Shown: piece after piece, positions 43,741-55,460 of the stretch | How positions within the stretch are numbered: position 1 is the stretch's first letter | Layout of the letters: every line of letters begins with the position of its first letter | DNA from: Miscanthus floridulus | Taxonomy: Eukaryota; Streptophyta; Magnoliopsida; Poales; Poaceae | Length of the DNA stretch: 64,000 nt | Direction: 5' to 3' | Assembly (NCBI RefSeq): GCF_019320115.1 | Contig: NC_089584.1 | Coordinates: 102,038,320-102,102,319 of the forward strand | Notes under the pieces: model-generated | Database searches by the model: none | What the model saw: the letters and a program-made list of their open reading frames with translations, nothing else | Told to the model about the DNA's origin: nothing | Position numbers and translations under genes: made by a program

Positions 43741-44685
43741 GGATTTTTTATTGGGCCGTGTGTAAGTTCCATGCTAATTTGGTAGTTCCATGCTTTATTA
43801 ATGAACAATGTTGTTATGTCCTAAAACTTTCGTTGTGTTGTCTTGTGTTTCATTTGAACTATTGAGTATTGTACCCATGTATTGAACACTATTTCCATGT
43901 ACTTAGACTACCCATGTTTGATCTTAAGCAAGTATCTTCATCTCATCTGTTTGTCACCCTTCGATCCATCCAAGTTTTTATAATAATAATGTATATGAGT
44001 AACTTAGATGTGGGTTATAGAGGTTATTAAAATATTTTTCCCATTATTGCTTGCAAGGCCTGCGAGAAACTCTCTTGAATCGTCACCATATAAGGCATTT
44101 CCTGTGCTTAGTCTAGCCCAGGTGCTGCCGCACCATCAGTAGAGGCACGGTAAGCTTGATGTGCCAATGATAATGGCGCGACCACTTGACGCGCCAACAA
44201 TCACGGCACGGTAGTCTGACGCGCCATGGGTCATGGCGTGGCAAGATCTGGATGCTGTTTCTAGCAGACCGAAGCCGAGCAGCAGCCACCAAGACATGTC
44301 AAAACAACAACAAGTGTAGGCTCAACGCATTTTAAATGAATTTGAAGCAAATAAGTGGACCACGTGCACAAGTTTACAAGTTGCTACATAACACTAAATT
44401 AAGTTCATGACCACATAAGTTTGACATGACAAGATTCGTTCAACCTAAGTTCGACATGAAGCAAATAAGTTGAGCAAGTGCACAAGTTGGTACAGAGGTC
44501 TACATGAAATCCAAAATAAGGCAAAGTCATCAAGGATGGACGTCTTGCTGTCATGATCCTTCAAGATCTTGAGCATCTGAAGGCCTTGTTGAATGTATAC
44601 CTACATTATCATCACAAGGGTACGAAACAAGGCAAGACAACATGTTTTGTAGTTCAGGAAACTTGAAAAATAAAACATAGACTAT
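43741..44685. other. Intergenic stretch between the two convergent transposon genes
   Basis: AT-rich, with a GC-richer part near 44150-44270 that repeats the block GGCGCG(A/C)CA-like (GATGCGCC/GACGCGCCA) at 25-45 bp spacing. No ORF and no TIR were recognised. Confidence 0.35.
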
Positions 44686-45083
44686 GCTTACCTAGACTCT
44701 ATGTCCTAGGAGTGAACAGGTCCCTTGGATGCCTCACTCTCTTTAGATTTGTAGGCAACACATTAGGAGTGTATCCAATGTCGGCGTGGTCACGATGGTG
44801 GGGTTGGCGGCGATACTATTGCATACCGCTCGTACCCTACAAGTATAAGACAGGCAAGATTAGTTATAATCATTGCCATTGTTAGTTCATATAGGCTAGG
44901 TATTCAAAAAAATGTATCTTTGTTAGTACCTGTTCGTCTCCTTGGGTACCAAGTGGGGCACCACCTAGCTGAGAAATATCAATCTCATCCTGCTGCCAAG
45001 GGTCTCACTGGTGGTGGTGTATGTGGAAGCCTGGGTCCTCGTCATTGTTGTCATACTAGTCGTCCTCTTCTGTAGGGCCCTTC
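44686..45083 (-). pseudogene. 3' part of a plant-mobile-domain-type gene (after the solo LTR)
   Basis: Two exon-like pieces on minus. The first runs from 45083 to about 44931 and includes DEDPGFHIHHHQ and IDISQLGGAPLGTQGDEQ before a GTACTAAC donor. The second, from about 44840, includes GYTPNVLPTNLKRVRHPRDL. The open frame joins across the solo LTR to 50798 once one CCTTC is removed. Stops are present. Confidence 0.45.
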
Positions 45084-46472
45084 TATGGCAGAACTGCCTA
45101 ATCTAATGCCTCCTAAGAGTACTTGTCTTCCATTAGACACTAAGTACTTAAAGGAGGACACTAAATTATGCAGAGCACACCCCAAGGGAGAACCCGAAAA
45201 TCCACATTCTTCCATCAGGATCACAAATGAGAGGATAATACTTGCAACATTTTAGCCATTTCTTACATCCCTTTCCATGTAACATCAGAGTATAATATTT
45301 ATTGTTTATAATAGCGGAATAAGATCATGTTATCAGAGTTATGAACAATTTAATTTAATAGTGGAATATAAACATGTGAATAGAGTTACAATGGAAATAA
45401 ACATCTATTCATGACATGATGAAACATTGATATATAAACTATGATAACAGATTATAAAACTTCTTTTTATAAAAATATTTAGTGAGAGTTATAAATAAAA
45501 CTATGATCGCAACATAAAGGAATCCTCTCTGAGCCCACCAGGAGGGATCCACACATAAGAGTCAGCTTTAGCATCCACCTATCACCTGCAACAGGGGGAA
45601 ATAAAACCCTGAGTACTCAGTTGTACTCAGCAAGACTTATCCAACAGGAGAAAAGAAAAGACTCCAAGGATATGGAAGGCTATCTTGCTTGTGGGTTTAT
45701 TGCATCTGCAGGAGTATTACTAAACGTGCGTTCTTATATTCAATTTTATTAGCAGTCATCATTAGTTCATTAACTAATCCATTCAATATAAGCACATGTA
45801 CTACTTTCAAGCAGGTGGTAAGCAATCAGAATCATTTTACCATCTTTCATCTTTCAGTTCTTACTACGGTGCTAGATTGTAGACAAGTCATACCGGATCG
45901 CAGGCGATTCATGAATCAATGTGCCTAGCTGGATACCCTAAAACACATGCCTCGCTTGTACCCTAGGCACAAGCAAGACCAACCCACCACCCTCCTATCA
46001 TGGGGTCTAGGTCCCCTCCAAACTTGGATTCCAAGCCCCCGCTCCTGAGTCCCGGACTCAGTGCGGTGCTTAGGCCTCCACCATCCCTGTCTCCAATCAG
46101 TCGGTTCGGAAAGAGCCAAAACCCATGACAAGAGAGCAATGAGTCTTCCCGCGCTCATACACAAGTATGTGTTTAGGATAATAAGTCTATGACCTGCCTG
46201 GAACCCAATGCAATAGTCGGTCCTTAACCGACACAAACGGAGCAAATGTAATCCAAGCCTCGCTCGAATGCCCAACCAAGTCCAGATCCAAAGTACCATT
46301 CCGCTCGGTCTCCAATTAATATTCATATATATTCTAGGTGATAATAATATAGTAACAACAATAATATATTCCCTATCTCTCGTAAGTGATAGGCAATCAC
46401 TCAACTTCTACTGGAGTCCTGTAGTATAGCAATCTACACGATCCTGCCATACTAGTAAGACTCATAGGATAA

Positions 46473-46474
<2 letters not shown>

Positions 46475-46560
<86 letters not shown>
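46475..46560. repeat. (AT)43 microsatellite
   Basis: An uninterrupted 86-bp AT run inside the solo LTR. Confidence 0.95.
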
Positions 46561-46563
<3 letters not shown>

Positions 46564-49200
46564 AGTGGGTTTCATTCAACTCCTTAAACTTAATGCACAA
46601 GCATAAATTAAAGTGCAAAATAATAGGGGTTATGCACTGGGTTTGCCTGGGCAACATATAACCAAAAGTTAGTATTCCATCTTGGCGACACAATCTCCAA
46701 AAGTACCATCTCACCAACAACTCCCAATGACTCCGCAATCCATCGACATCCCTATTATGGCATGCAATGCGATGCAGAGATGATGCAACAATTAATTAAC
46801 ACGGCAACAACAACTCTTAAAATAGAGTACATACTATGAACTAACAAGCTAGCTCTAATAACTAACATACTAATCTACGTATCAACATCATCAAGAAAGG
46901 TGTCATTTCCCAACAAGTGTTTTAGTTATACAATTCCAAGGTGTTTCTTTATTCTATTCTATCGATTTAATCTTTATTCAAAATAGGGAATCATTATCTA
47001 TCTAGCAAACTAATCATTCTAGAGCTACAAAAATTATAGTGAGCAGCTAATAATATTAAGAATTTACTGTAAAATTTTCAGGGTCAACACTATCACTATT
47101 TTCTCACAGAAATTCCCACAAGTTCACATTTTAACAATACTAAACATTTTAAAAATAATTAGAGCAACCCTAGAAACATTTTAAAACTAGATGAACCAAA
47201 TACGCTAATAGATAGATCATGATTTTAGGAGCCTAACAAATATGGTTTGGCATTTTTGTGAATTTTCTACATTTTATTATCAATTTCCAAGCATTCAGTT
47301 GCTTACTAAAATTAACAAGACGCCAAAAAGGAAAAAGATTCTTGGGCCCGAAGCGACCTAGATCGGCCTGGTCCAGCGGGCAAAGTGGCCTAGGCGGGGG
47401 CAGGGCATGCGCACGGCCACAGGCCATGGCCCATGGCATGGCGAGCATGGCCCAATGTGGCGTGGGCGAGAGCGGCCCAGACGGGGCAGGCGGTGGCCCA
47501 ACAAGCCGGCCCACGAGCAGCGCAGGCATGATGGTAGGCCGACCAGCGCGGCCTACCCAAATTGACCTGGCAGTTTTGTAAAAAAGGACCCTGCATTTAC
47601 CTTAAACTAACTCAAGGTAAACAACACTATATGCTACTATTCATATGAGTCACAGTTTTCACACCTAGCCCCTTGGAAAAGCTTCTATTTATAGTTTCTC
47701 ACCTTCTCTCCCTCCTCACAAGCAGAGCATGAGCAGGGGTGGGGCGGTCAGTGGTCCAATCTAGCCGTGAGTTCGCCGATGGTGGTGGGGAGGTGGCATC
47801 ATGGCTTGCCCACTGCCGGGCGCAACTGCTGGTGGACGCGGCTTGGCCAGAGCTAGAGCGTGGAGCCCTGACCACATGCGTCGGCGCTCGAGACCAAACA
47901 GCTCCACGGTGAGGGCACATCGGCGGTAGGGTGGTGGTCCGGGGGCAGTCTAGGACCCACGTGGACCCAAGGGAGCGCTCATCCTCACCGAGGAGGGCCC
48001 GCTAAAGCCTGGCCACATGCGCCCACAGTTGTAGCTACGGCAGGGCCGAGGAGGAGCATGGGAGGCAGTGCTGAGGGGCGCGGCCACGGAGATGAAGCAA
48101 CACGACAATGGTGGCATGCTAGCATGGCAGCGGTGCTGCAGACTGCGGAGAAGGTGCTCAGAAGGGGTAGTGCTGTGGGGCTGCAGCTCCAGCGCGGGAC
48201 CGTGGGAATTCCCATGCGCTCGCGAGGGTTCGGTGGCGGACGGGCGTGGCCATGATGGGTGCTGCGGTAGATAGGTACGGCAACAGCGGTAGTTAGGGTG
48301 GCCTCGCTAGGGCCATGCATGACCAGGGCAGCCTCAGGATGTGGGTCATGGTAGTGGTGGTCATGGCCCAGCACTAGCCAAGGCAGCTAGGCGGCTCGGC
48401 ATGAGGCAAGCAGAGGAGGCACAACGTGGCTCCCACGTCGGCGAAGCGGAGCATGGCGTGGTAGAGGAGGCTTAGGCATGAGATGGTGCCGAGCGGTGGT
48501 GAGCTTGAGCCTCACGGCGGCCCTAGTGGCTGCATGCGAGAGAACTAAAAGGGGAGAGAGTGGAGCTGAGCCGGAGCAGCGCGAGAGAGGGAGGGGAGCA
48601 TCGTAGGGGCTCGGCGTCTTCAAGAAAGCAAGGGCAGGGGCAAAAGTAGTATGCGGCAGTAGCTTAGCCTTGGCCTAAAGGCGCATGAGATAGCAGATAG
48701 GCCTCATGGAAAGGACAGTGCACGCCATGGTAGGTGAAATGAACGGTTGTGAACGATGTTGAGCGTTGGTTCGTGATCGAGCACCAGATTGAATCCGCAG
48801 CGCGTTCTAACAAAGTTAGGCAATTTCTACGAGAGTACCATGACACCCATTTCCACCCCGACCTACACCATTCTCGAGTGCTCACCTCTATGCAAATCAC
48901 TAAATAAAAACATGGCACTAGTGTTTAAGAATTTTAATCAAAATTTAAATTCCAATTTAGCATTGTCACACTATTTTCAAACTTGAAAATTGGCCTTGAG
49001 TTGAATTTGGTTGAATTTTTAAACGGTCAAAACTTTACCAAACTTCATCAACAACCATTTCACGGCATAGCACACACTTTATACCAAACAATAGAACCAA
49101 AACATTAGGGCATTATTTAACTATTTTTACATTTTAAAAATCACCAAAAAGTGTACTTTCAACACAACTTTAAATTTTTGCCGATTCAACGAAAAGGACT

Positions 49201-50481
49201 TGTCGGGTTCATAAACCCGGGGTCCCTCGCGGACCGGCTTCCCCGTAGAGGCTCGGCCTAGCAGGCAACATTGAAAATAACGTGCAACTCATAGGCCAGC
49301 CCAAGTACCTAAACAATAGGCCAGAAGGGCGATCCAATCACCGACTAGAAGGCCTGGCTGAGGAGGAACGACGTCTGTTTCTTTGACTCCAGCCTACGTC
49401 TCCGACCAGAGCACTCGCTTCGGTGTTCAGCCCACCTCTGGATGGCCTCTTCGACCGAAAGGCCTAGACAAAGCACTACTTCCGACTCCGACCCACGTCT
49501 TCGATCGGGGATGCGCCAAACCCCTGCTCACTACTCTTCTCGGACTGGCGTGGTCAGAGCCGACTGGGACTAACCGACCAGGGATGCCTGCTCAGTAAGG
49601 ATCAAGAAACGGATGGAGAAAGTAAGGCAGGATGCATAAGTCAAACCACAATACTAGGGTCCATACCCTATACACTTGTGGAAACAGTACTCTGTGACCT
49701 CCCTGGCATGTTAGAACCCAAGCAGTATTGTAGGCGTCGACATTTCCCCTATAGTATTGTGGGCACCATTAACTCCCATACGATAAGGCTCCCCCACATG
49801 CCTCTGGGCATCGATAGTGTTGTGGGCGCTGGCATTTATCGTACCAGGCGAACATGGTAAAACCCCTCACAAACCTCTAGGTATCAACAGTGTGGTGGGT
49901 GCCGATGTCTACCATACCCGAAGAAGACAACATAACCTCCCACATGCATCTGACATCCAACAGTGTTGTGGGTGCCTACCATCATCCTGTACCCACCAGC
50001 ATGGGCAACAAGGCTTAGAAGCATACATACTCTCTCCCTCTCACTTGTAAGTCCATCCCCTTCATCAATAAAAGGGGATGCGCTCTCTCCCAAAAAAGTT
50101 AGTTAATCCAGGTTCATTAAGCTCAGTCGTATTCATCAGATCGATCAAGTTCACTAGTACACAACCACAGAGCCGCCAGGTTTGAACCACAAGCACATGC
50201 TCGAACACTTAGCTTATAGCAGGGCTCCCGTCACTCTTGGCCCTTCCAATTGAAGTCTGACTGGACCTCTTGTACCCCTCATCTTCCTCCTCGTTTGTAA
50301 CCCCACTACAAACTTCGAGCACCTGGGCTCAGGAATAAAGTCATCGACCGACTCAAACTAGACGTAGGGCACGTTGCCTGAACTAGTATAAACCCTGTGT
50401 CATTGAGTGCTAGGCCACCTTCGATCACAACATACGGCAAAACTATAAATATTTACTTATTGGTCACTTTCTGCACCGATA
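49201..50481 (+). mobile_element. Solo LTR of the 18476-28694 gypsy family, nested in the Tekay solo LTR
   Basis: TGTCGGGTTCATAAACCCGG to ...TGCACCGATA matches the LTRs at 27432-28694 and 18476-19593 in opposite orientation. It is flanked by GGACT at 49196-49200 and 50482-50486. 1281 bp. Confidence 0.88.
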
Positions 50482-50797
50482 GGACTAATTTTAATTTCCT
50501 ATTTGATTTTTGAGCTGGCAAAAACCCTAGTCAACATCATTTGTTTTCTAAAACCAAAGTTGTGTTTTCATCTACTTGACTTGTACTTCAATTTTTTTTT
50601 AAATCCCAAACACACGTTCTATATTATTATTGCTTTATATAAATCACTTTTTAAGTCAAACTATTAACTTATCCGTATAACTAGGGATTAGGTTTTTCAT
50701 TATCGCATTTGATTAAACTAACTCACTATACTTATAGATCTATTTCTCAGGCCATAATCCTAGTGCTTAGCGAGCTCATAACACCCGAGGTGTTACA

Positions 50798-51789
50798 CCT
50801 TCCCTGCACTAAATGGGGTGGTGTACGCATAGCCGAAGTCACAACTGTCATTGGCTCCAAAGAGCCAGCTGGTGTCCTCAAAGAGGCCAAAGCCGTGCCA
50901 CCCAACTGCACCGGGTAGTTAGGTTCCTCCCATGGAGTATCCATGCAGCTCAACTTTTGAGCCAGCTTCCTGCAGCTCTTCTTCACTTTCTGCATCAACA
51001 GACATTAAAGATAAATTATTCACCAATCGCGTTGAGACTAAACGAACATTTTCATAGTGAACAAGTTTATGTATACCTCCACAAAAGCCTATAGAACGCC
51101 TGACCCCTGCCCTCTAGACTCGTGAAGTCAAAATGCTGCTTCGTTGGACAACCTTGACAATTGTGTGTCCTAGGTACATAAACAAAGTTGGACCATTTTA
51201 GTACACTTAGTAAATGTCAAATGGATAACAATTTGTAGCATTCAAGTATCTTACAACGTATCTCTATAGCGGGGCTCTCTATGGTTGTGTCTCCTCCCTA
51301 GTGGCAATGCCGGACACATCTTCAATGACATCTTCCTCTGAGTCATTGTCAATTGCGTCCTTAGTGTAGGGGGGTTTGATATGTGTCCTTGTAGACCTGT
51401 GAAGCCACCGGAGATACTCGTCGAAGGTATGCTAATCGTGTGGAGGATCCACATCAACCAGTCACCACTGCCTTGTCTCCCATAGCTGGATGAACTCATA
51501 GTGCTTCACGCGCCAATCCTTCTCCTTGTACCTCTTCCTACGGTTATACCTACAACAAAATGATAGTTAGTTCTACCACACACCTCACAATTATAGCTTT
51601 GTTATGAATCGATAATGCACCCATGCAATTCTTGGTTGGTGGAGTAAAGTGATGGTGGGTAGCATGTAATTCTTTCGAACTACTTGCAAATCCTGATGGG
51701 CAAGTGGATCTCGACCATGTGGAAAAAAATAAGAGGGACGTTGCAGCGATACTCGTTGGACTCTTGCCTAGTGACTAGACTCATATAGT
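50798..51789 (-). pseudogene. 5' part of a plant-mobile-domain (MAIN-like) transposon gene
   Basis: Minus-strand exon pieces. One at 51789-51600 reads NEYRCNVPLIFFHMVEIHLP. One at 51548-51250, after a TTGTAG acceptor, includes EKDWRVKHYEFIQLW and HTFDEYLRWLHRSTRTHI. One near 51160-51075 reads CPTKQHFDFTSLEGRGQAFY, and one is at 51000-50798. This fits the aminotransferase-like plant mobile domain (PF10536) found in many MULE-type transposons and in MAIN/MAIL proteins. There are several stops. The 5' end is cut by the Tekay LTR at 51790. Confidence 0.5.
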
Positions 51790-54700
51790 TGTGGCAGAAC
51801 CTCCTAAGGAATCGGGCCCACGTGCACCTATCGTTGTCTTAATAGACCTCGGATAGCGTTCATGAGTTCCCAACAACTCAACAGGTCTGTCGGGTGTCCT
51901 CGGGAAACCCGAATCATCCACGATTCTCTTTTCAAACAGGACCCCAATCACAGACATTGCAGATTACAACAGTTTATTCAAATATATACCAGAGTAAAAG
52001 ATAGCAGAAGTCTTTAGATAACATAGTTACAAACCAGTTGTTTTCAAACTTACAATACCATAAGTGTCATACAACCATAGTAGCAGGATAATATTACATT
52101 AACTTTATTTATCATACAAACTAGTGCCTTGTCCAAAGGCCATTCATCACTCCTCATCGTCGTTGACTTCAAACACAGACATGCAGCAGGGACCAAAACA
52201 AGCCTGCGCATGCGACTCACCTGCAACAAGGGTTTAACAAACCCTGAGTACAAAGGTACTCAACAAGACTAACCCGACATAACAGGGTGTAAGACTTTAG
52301 AGATATAGGGTTGGGTCAAGGTAAGGATGTAACAAAATTCAAAGTCCTTTGCCAAAAGCTTACTATTCTTATCCTATTTTCAAGTTTTACCCCTAAGTCC
52401 TTTCAGTTCATTAGCTCAACTAAATGTACATTTCCCATATTCCATTCCTTCTCATTCCATTCTTTTCTCATATTTTAGTAATTCACCAGTCCTGCATTGC
52501 TTCTGTAATGAATCGAGTCTCCATATCCATGGAGCACCGACAATTCAAATTGATTCAAGTCCTAGCTGGGGATTCCTTATCACACGACATATGTAGAACT
52601 TAATCTTGCATATATCAATCTTGCTACCGGATCCTCCTATACTAAGCCGTCTCCACGCCACCTGAGAGCACAGCACACCTCAAATCCAGCCACATTCTAG
52701 CCATGAGGGTACACGCTACTCCCGCCATCTCTCCACTCCCAGTGCGTGGGCATTCGTCTTAGTTTCGGATTAGCCGAAGTAGGCTTACCGGAGTATGTGA
52801 CCAGTACTATAAAGTGTCTCGTTCAGAAGATCCACAATGAGTGGCCTTTAAGCGACATAGTCAGCAACATTACCCAAAATTCAAGATAAGTCACTCGACT
52901 AGTCTCTAGTTCATTTTATCTTCTTTCTTTCTTTGGCCAGTATGCCATCTTTGATTGTATCAAAACTTTTACTTTGAAAGCCTACCATAAAACATACTAA
53001 GCAATCTACGCCTTTTTAAAAGAAAACATCTTCAAGGATGGTAAACAATTAACAAGGTAGGCAATGCATCAAGTAGGTAACATTTGAATTTAATCAACTT
53101 AATGCAATAAGTAATATAGGTGATAAACTTTTCAAAGTAAACAAGGTAATGGTTTAATGCATAAACCGGGGCTTGCCTTCGTTGACGATCTTAGGTTCCG
53201 GATCAGTACCACGATTATCGAATCCCGTGACAACCGGGGACTCTTCCAGAACTTGCTCAACTAGAATCATTTCACTCTTGGGTTCTACACGAAACGATAA
53301 CATATGCTTTAACATAATGATAATGTAAACATGATGCTTTCATGGTACATGAAATGTAAAAACACCCACAAATGATTTTCTTTCACGGTACAGTTGCAAG
53401 CCAACAAAATTAACTTGCAATCCTACCATCAAGAACCACACATGTGACTTGACCAAATGGATCTTGAAACCCTACTAGTCACAAAACATGACCAAAACAA
53501 GATCCAACACTAATCAAACACCTAGGGTTTACCTTTATTTATTTTTGAATTAATTTGGAATTAAGCCCAAAAATGAACTTGTTCCAAATGACCTAAAAAT
53601 TTTATGTAAGCTTCCTTATGACAAATTAATGTACCAAAATAAATCTCATAATTTTTGGAATTATACAGTGACCTACAAAAATCATGGAAATTGTATTTTT
53701 CAATTAATGGACTAAATATTTGAACATTAAAAATTTATTCAAATTTCAAGTTTCAAATTTTTATATCATACTAGAACATGTACAGAAGCTACACACAAAA
53801 TTTCAGAATTTTTGGAGCTATTATGAATTTCCTACAAATTCCCAAAGTTTCAGCACTATTCACAAATTTAGAAAATAAAAATTTTCACTGTTCTTCTTCC
53901 TCACTCGCACTGACAGCCAGGCCCCGCTGTCAGTGACTCAAGGAAGACGCACGGCGGCGTTGTTAGTTCCGATCGGCAAAATGCGCCGGCGGTGAAGCTC
54001 TGGCGAAGCAGACCGCACCTACATGGCCTACTCTTTCCCCCGAACCGATCTCAGCTATCAGAAAGGAAGAAGGTGCACCTGAGACACCTCCACGCTGGGT
54101 GTGGCAGCCTGGGCACGACGGTGTATGGCGTAGCCACGGTGACGTTACTATAGGGACAAAAGTGAAATGATCTTCACATTCAGGAGCTCACCACGATCAT
54201 GTAGGTAGACTCGGTGAAGACGGAGATGTACTGGATCGACGGGACCATGGTGAGACCGAGGATGGCGGAGCTCCGGCCGGCTCCAAAGAAGACGAAGTCG
54301 CGCGGCAGTGCTGACCGTCTAGAGGCGAGGCGAGCAGGTCAGGAATGAGCGGCAGGGCGAGGCGGAGCTTCTGGCCAAAGCAATTGACCCTAGATACTAC
54401 GGCGAGGACGAATTGCGTGAGTGCGGGCAGGACACCGACGGCGAGCAGTCGACGGGAAAACTCCGAAATGACGACGGCGTGCTCCTATTTATAGCAAGAA
54501 GGAGGGCGTGCGGTGTTGATAGCACACGGGCGAACTCGCCACGGAGGTATTGGCGTGTCACTATGCGTGAAAGCGGTGAAATCAGATCGGCGGCGACATC
54601 TGCGTGGCGACGGCGGCAAGCAGAGAGGTGGATGTTGATTTTCGAAATATTTACAGAACTGCCACTGAGTCCATTTTTCAAATTACTCTCAAATTTTCTA

Positions 54701-55291
54701 AAGAAGTTGAAAATCTCCAAAAATAAAAGTTGTTCAATTTTTCAAACTCTACAACTTTGCTTCTAGGAATATTTTCAAATTCTGCCTCCATTTTGAAATT
54801 TGAATTTGGGGTGCATTTGAGCATTTGAATCATTTCAAAATTACTCCAAATTTTATATGTAAACTTGAAAACTTTGAATACCAAAGTTGATCTATATAAA
54901 ATAATCTCCAACTTTGCTTTTTGCCTCAACCCCAAATTCCACATGGATTTTGAATTAGTCAAAAGGGGCAAAAAGGACTTTTGTGATTTGAATTTGAATT
55001 CAAATTTGATTTGTCCTCCTTTTACTTAAATTTTGATTTTTGACAAGTAACATGGCCCATTAGGGTTATTTGAGTCAAATGACACATGACCTCACATGAT
55101 CACATGAATTTTGACCCTAGTAGTCATGATCTTTATTTCAGATTTTGAATCACATCACATGAAATAACAACATTACGAAATAAACCTTATTTAGTGAATG
55201 CATTCAAAACTTTATACTATATGAATGCTTTGCAATGCACATGATGACATGTCAATTTTTAGTGCTAGGTCAAAACACCAGAGGTGTTACA
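51790..55291 (-). repeat. 3' LTR (3.5 kb) of the Tekay element
   Basis: Full-length LTR; the first 700 bp match 61037-61733 closely. It includes the block ACCTGCAACAAGGGTTTAAC shared with the two other Tekay-type LTRs in the window. A GC-rich part at 53890-54640 followed by TTTGAATTTG-rich sequence is non-coding. Confidence 0.88.
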
Positions 55292-55460
55292 ACCCTTCCC
55301 CCTTAAAGAAATCTCGTCCTGAGATTTAAATCTTAAGGCTAAGTAATGGAAAAGGAAATGTGTCAAGCTAACACATCATAACTTTATTCAAAAGGCTAGT
55401 GAGGGGGTTTTCCATTCTGTTAACAACAGGACAAGTTACAATATAGACAAGGTATTGCAA

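Larger units (their letters stand above)
45084..50797 (-). mobile_element. Solo Tekay-type LTR with TSD CCTTC, holding a nested solo LTR
   Basis: Read on minus it starts TGTAACACCTCGGGTG (50797) and ends GGCAGTTCTGCCATA (45084). CCTTC flanks it at 45079-45083 and 50798-50802. Minus the nested insertion it is about 4.4 kb. There is no internal retroelement sequence, so it arose by LTR-LTR recombination. It interrupts the plant-mobile-domain-type gene. Confidence 0.8.

Noticed and set aside
47233..48374. ORFs of 98-129 codons on both strands
   Set aside because: Also in the GC-rich part of a solo LTR; both strands are open, which reflects composition rather than coding.
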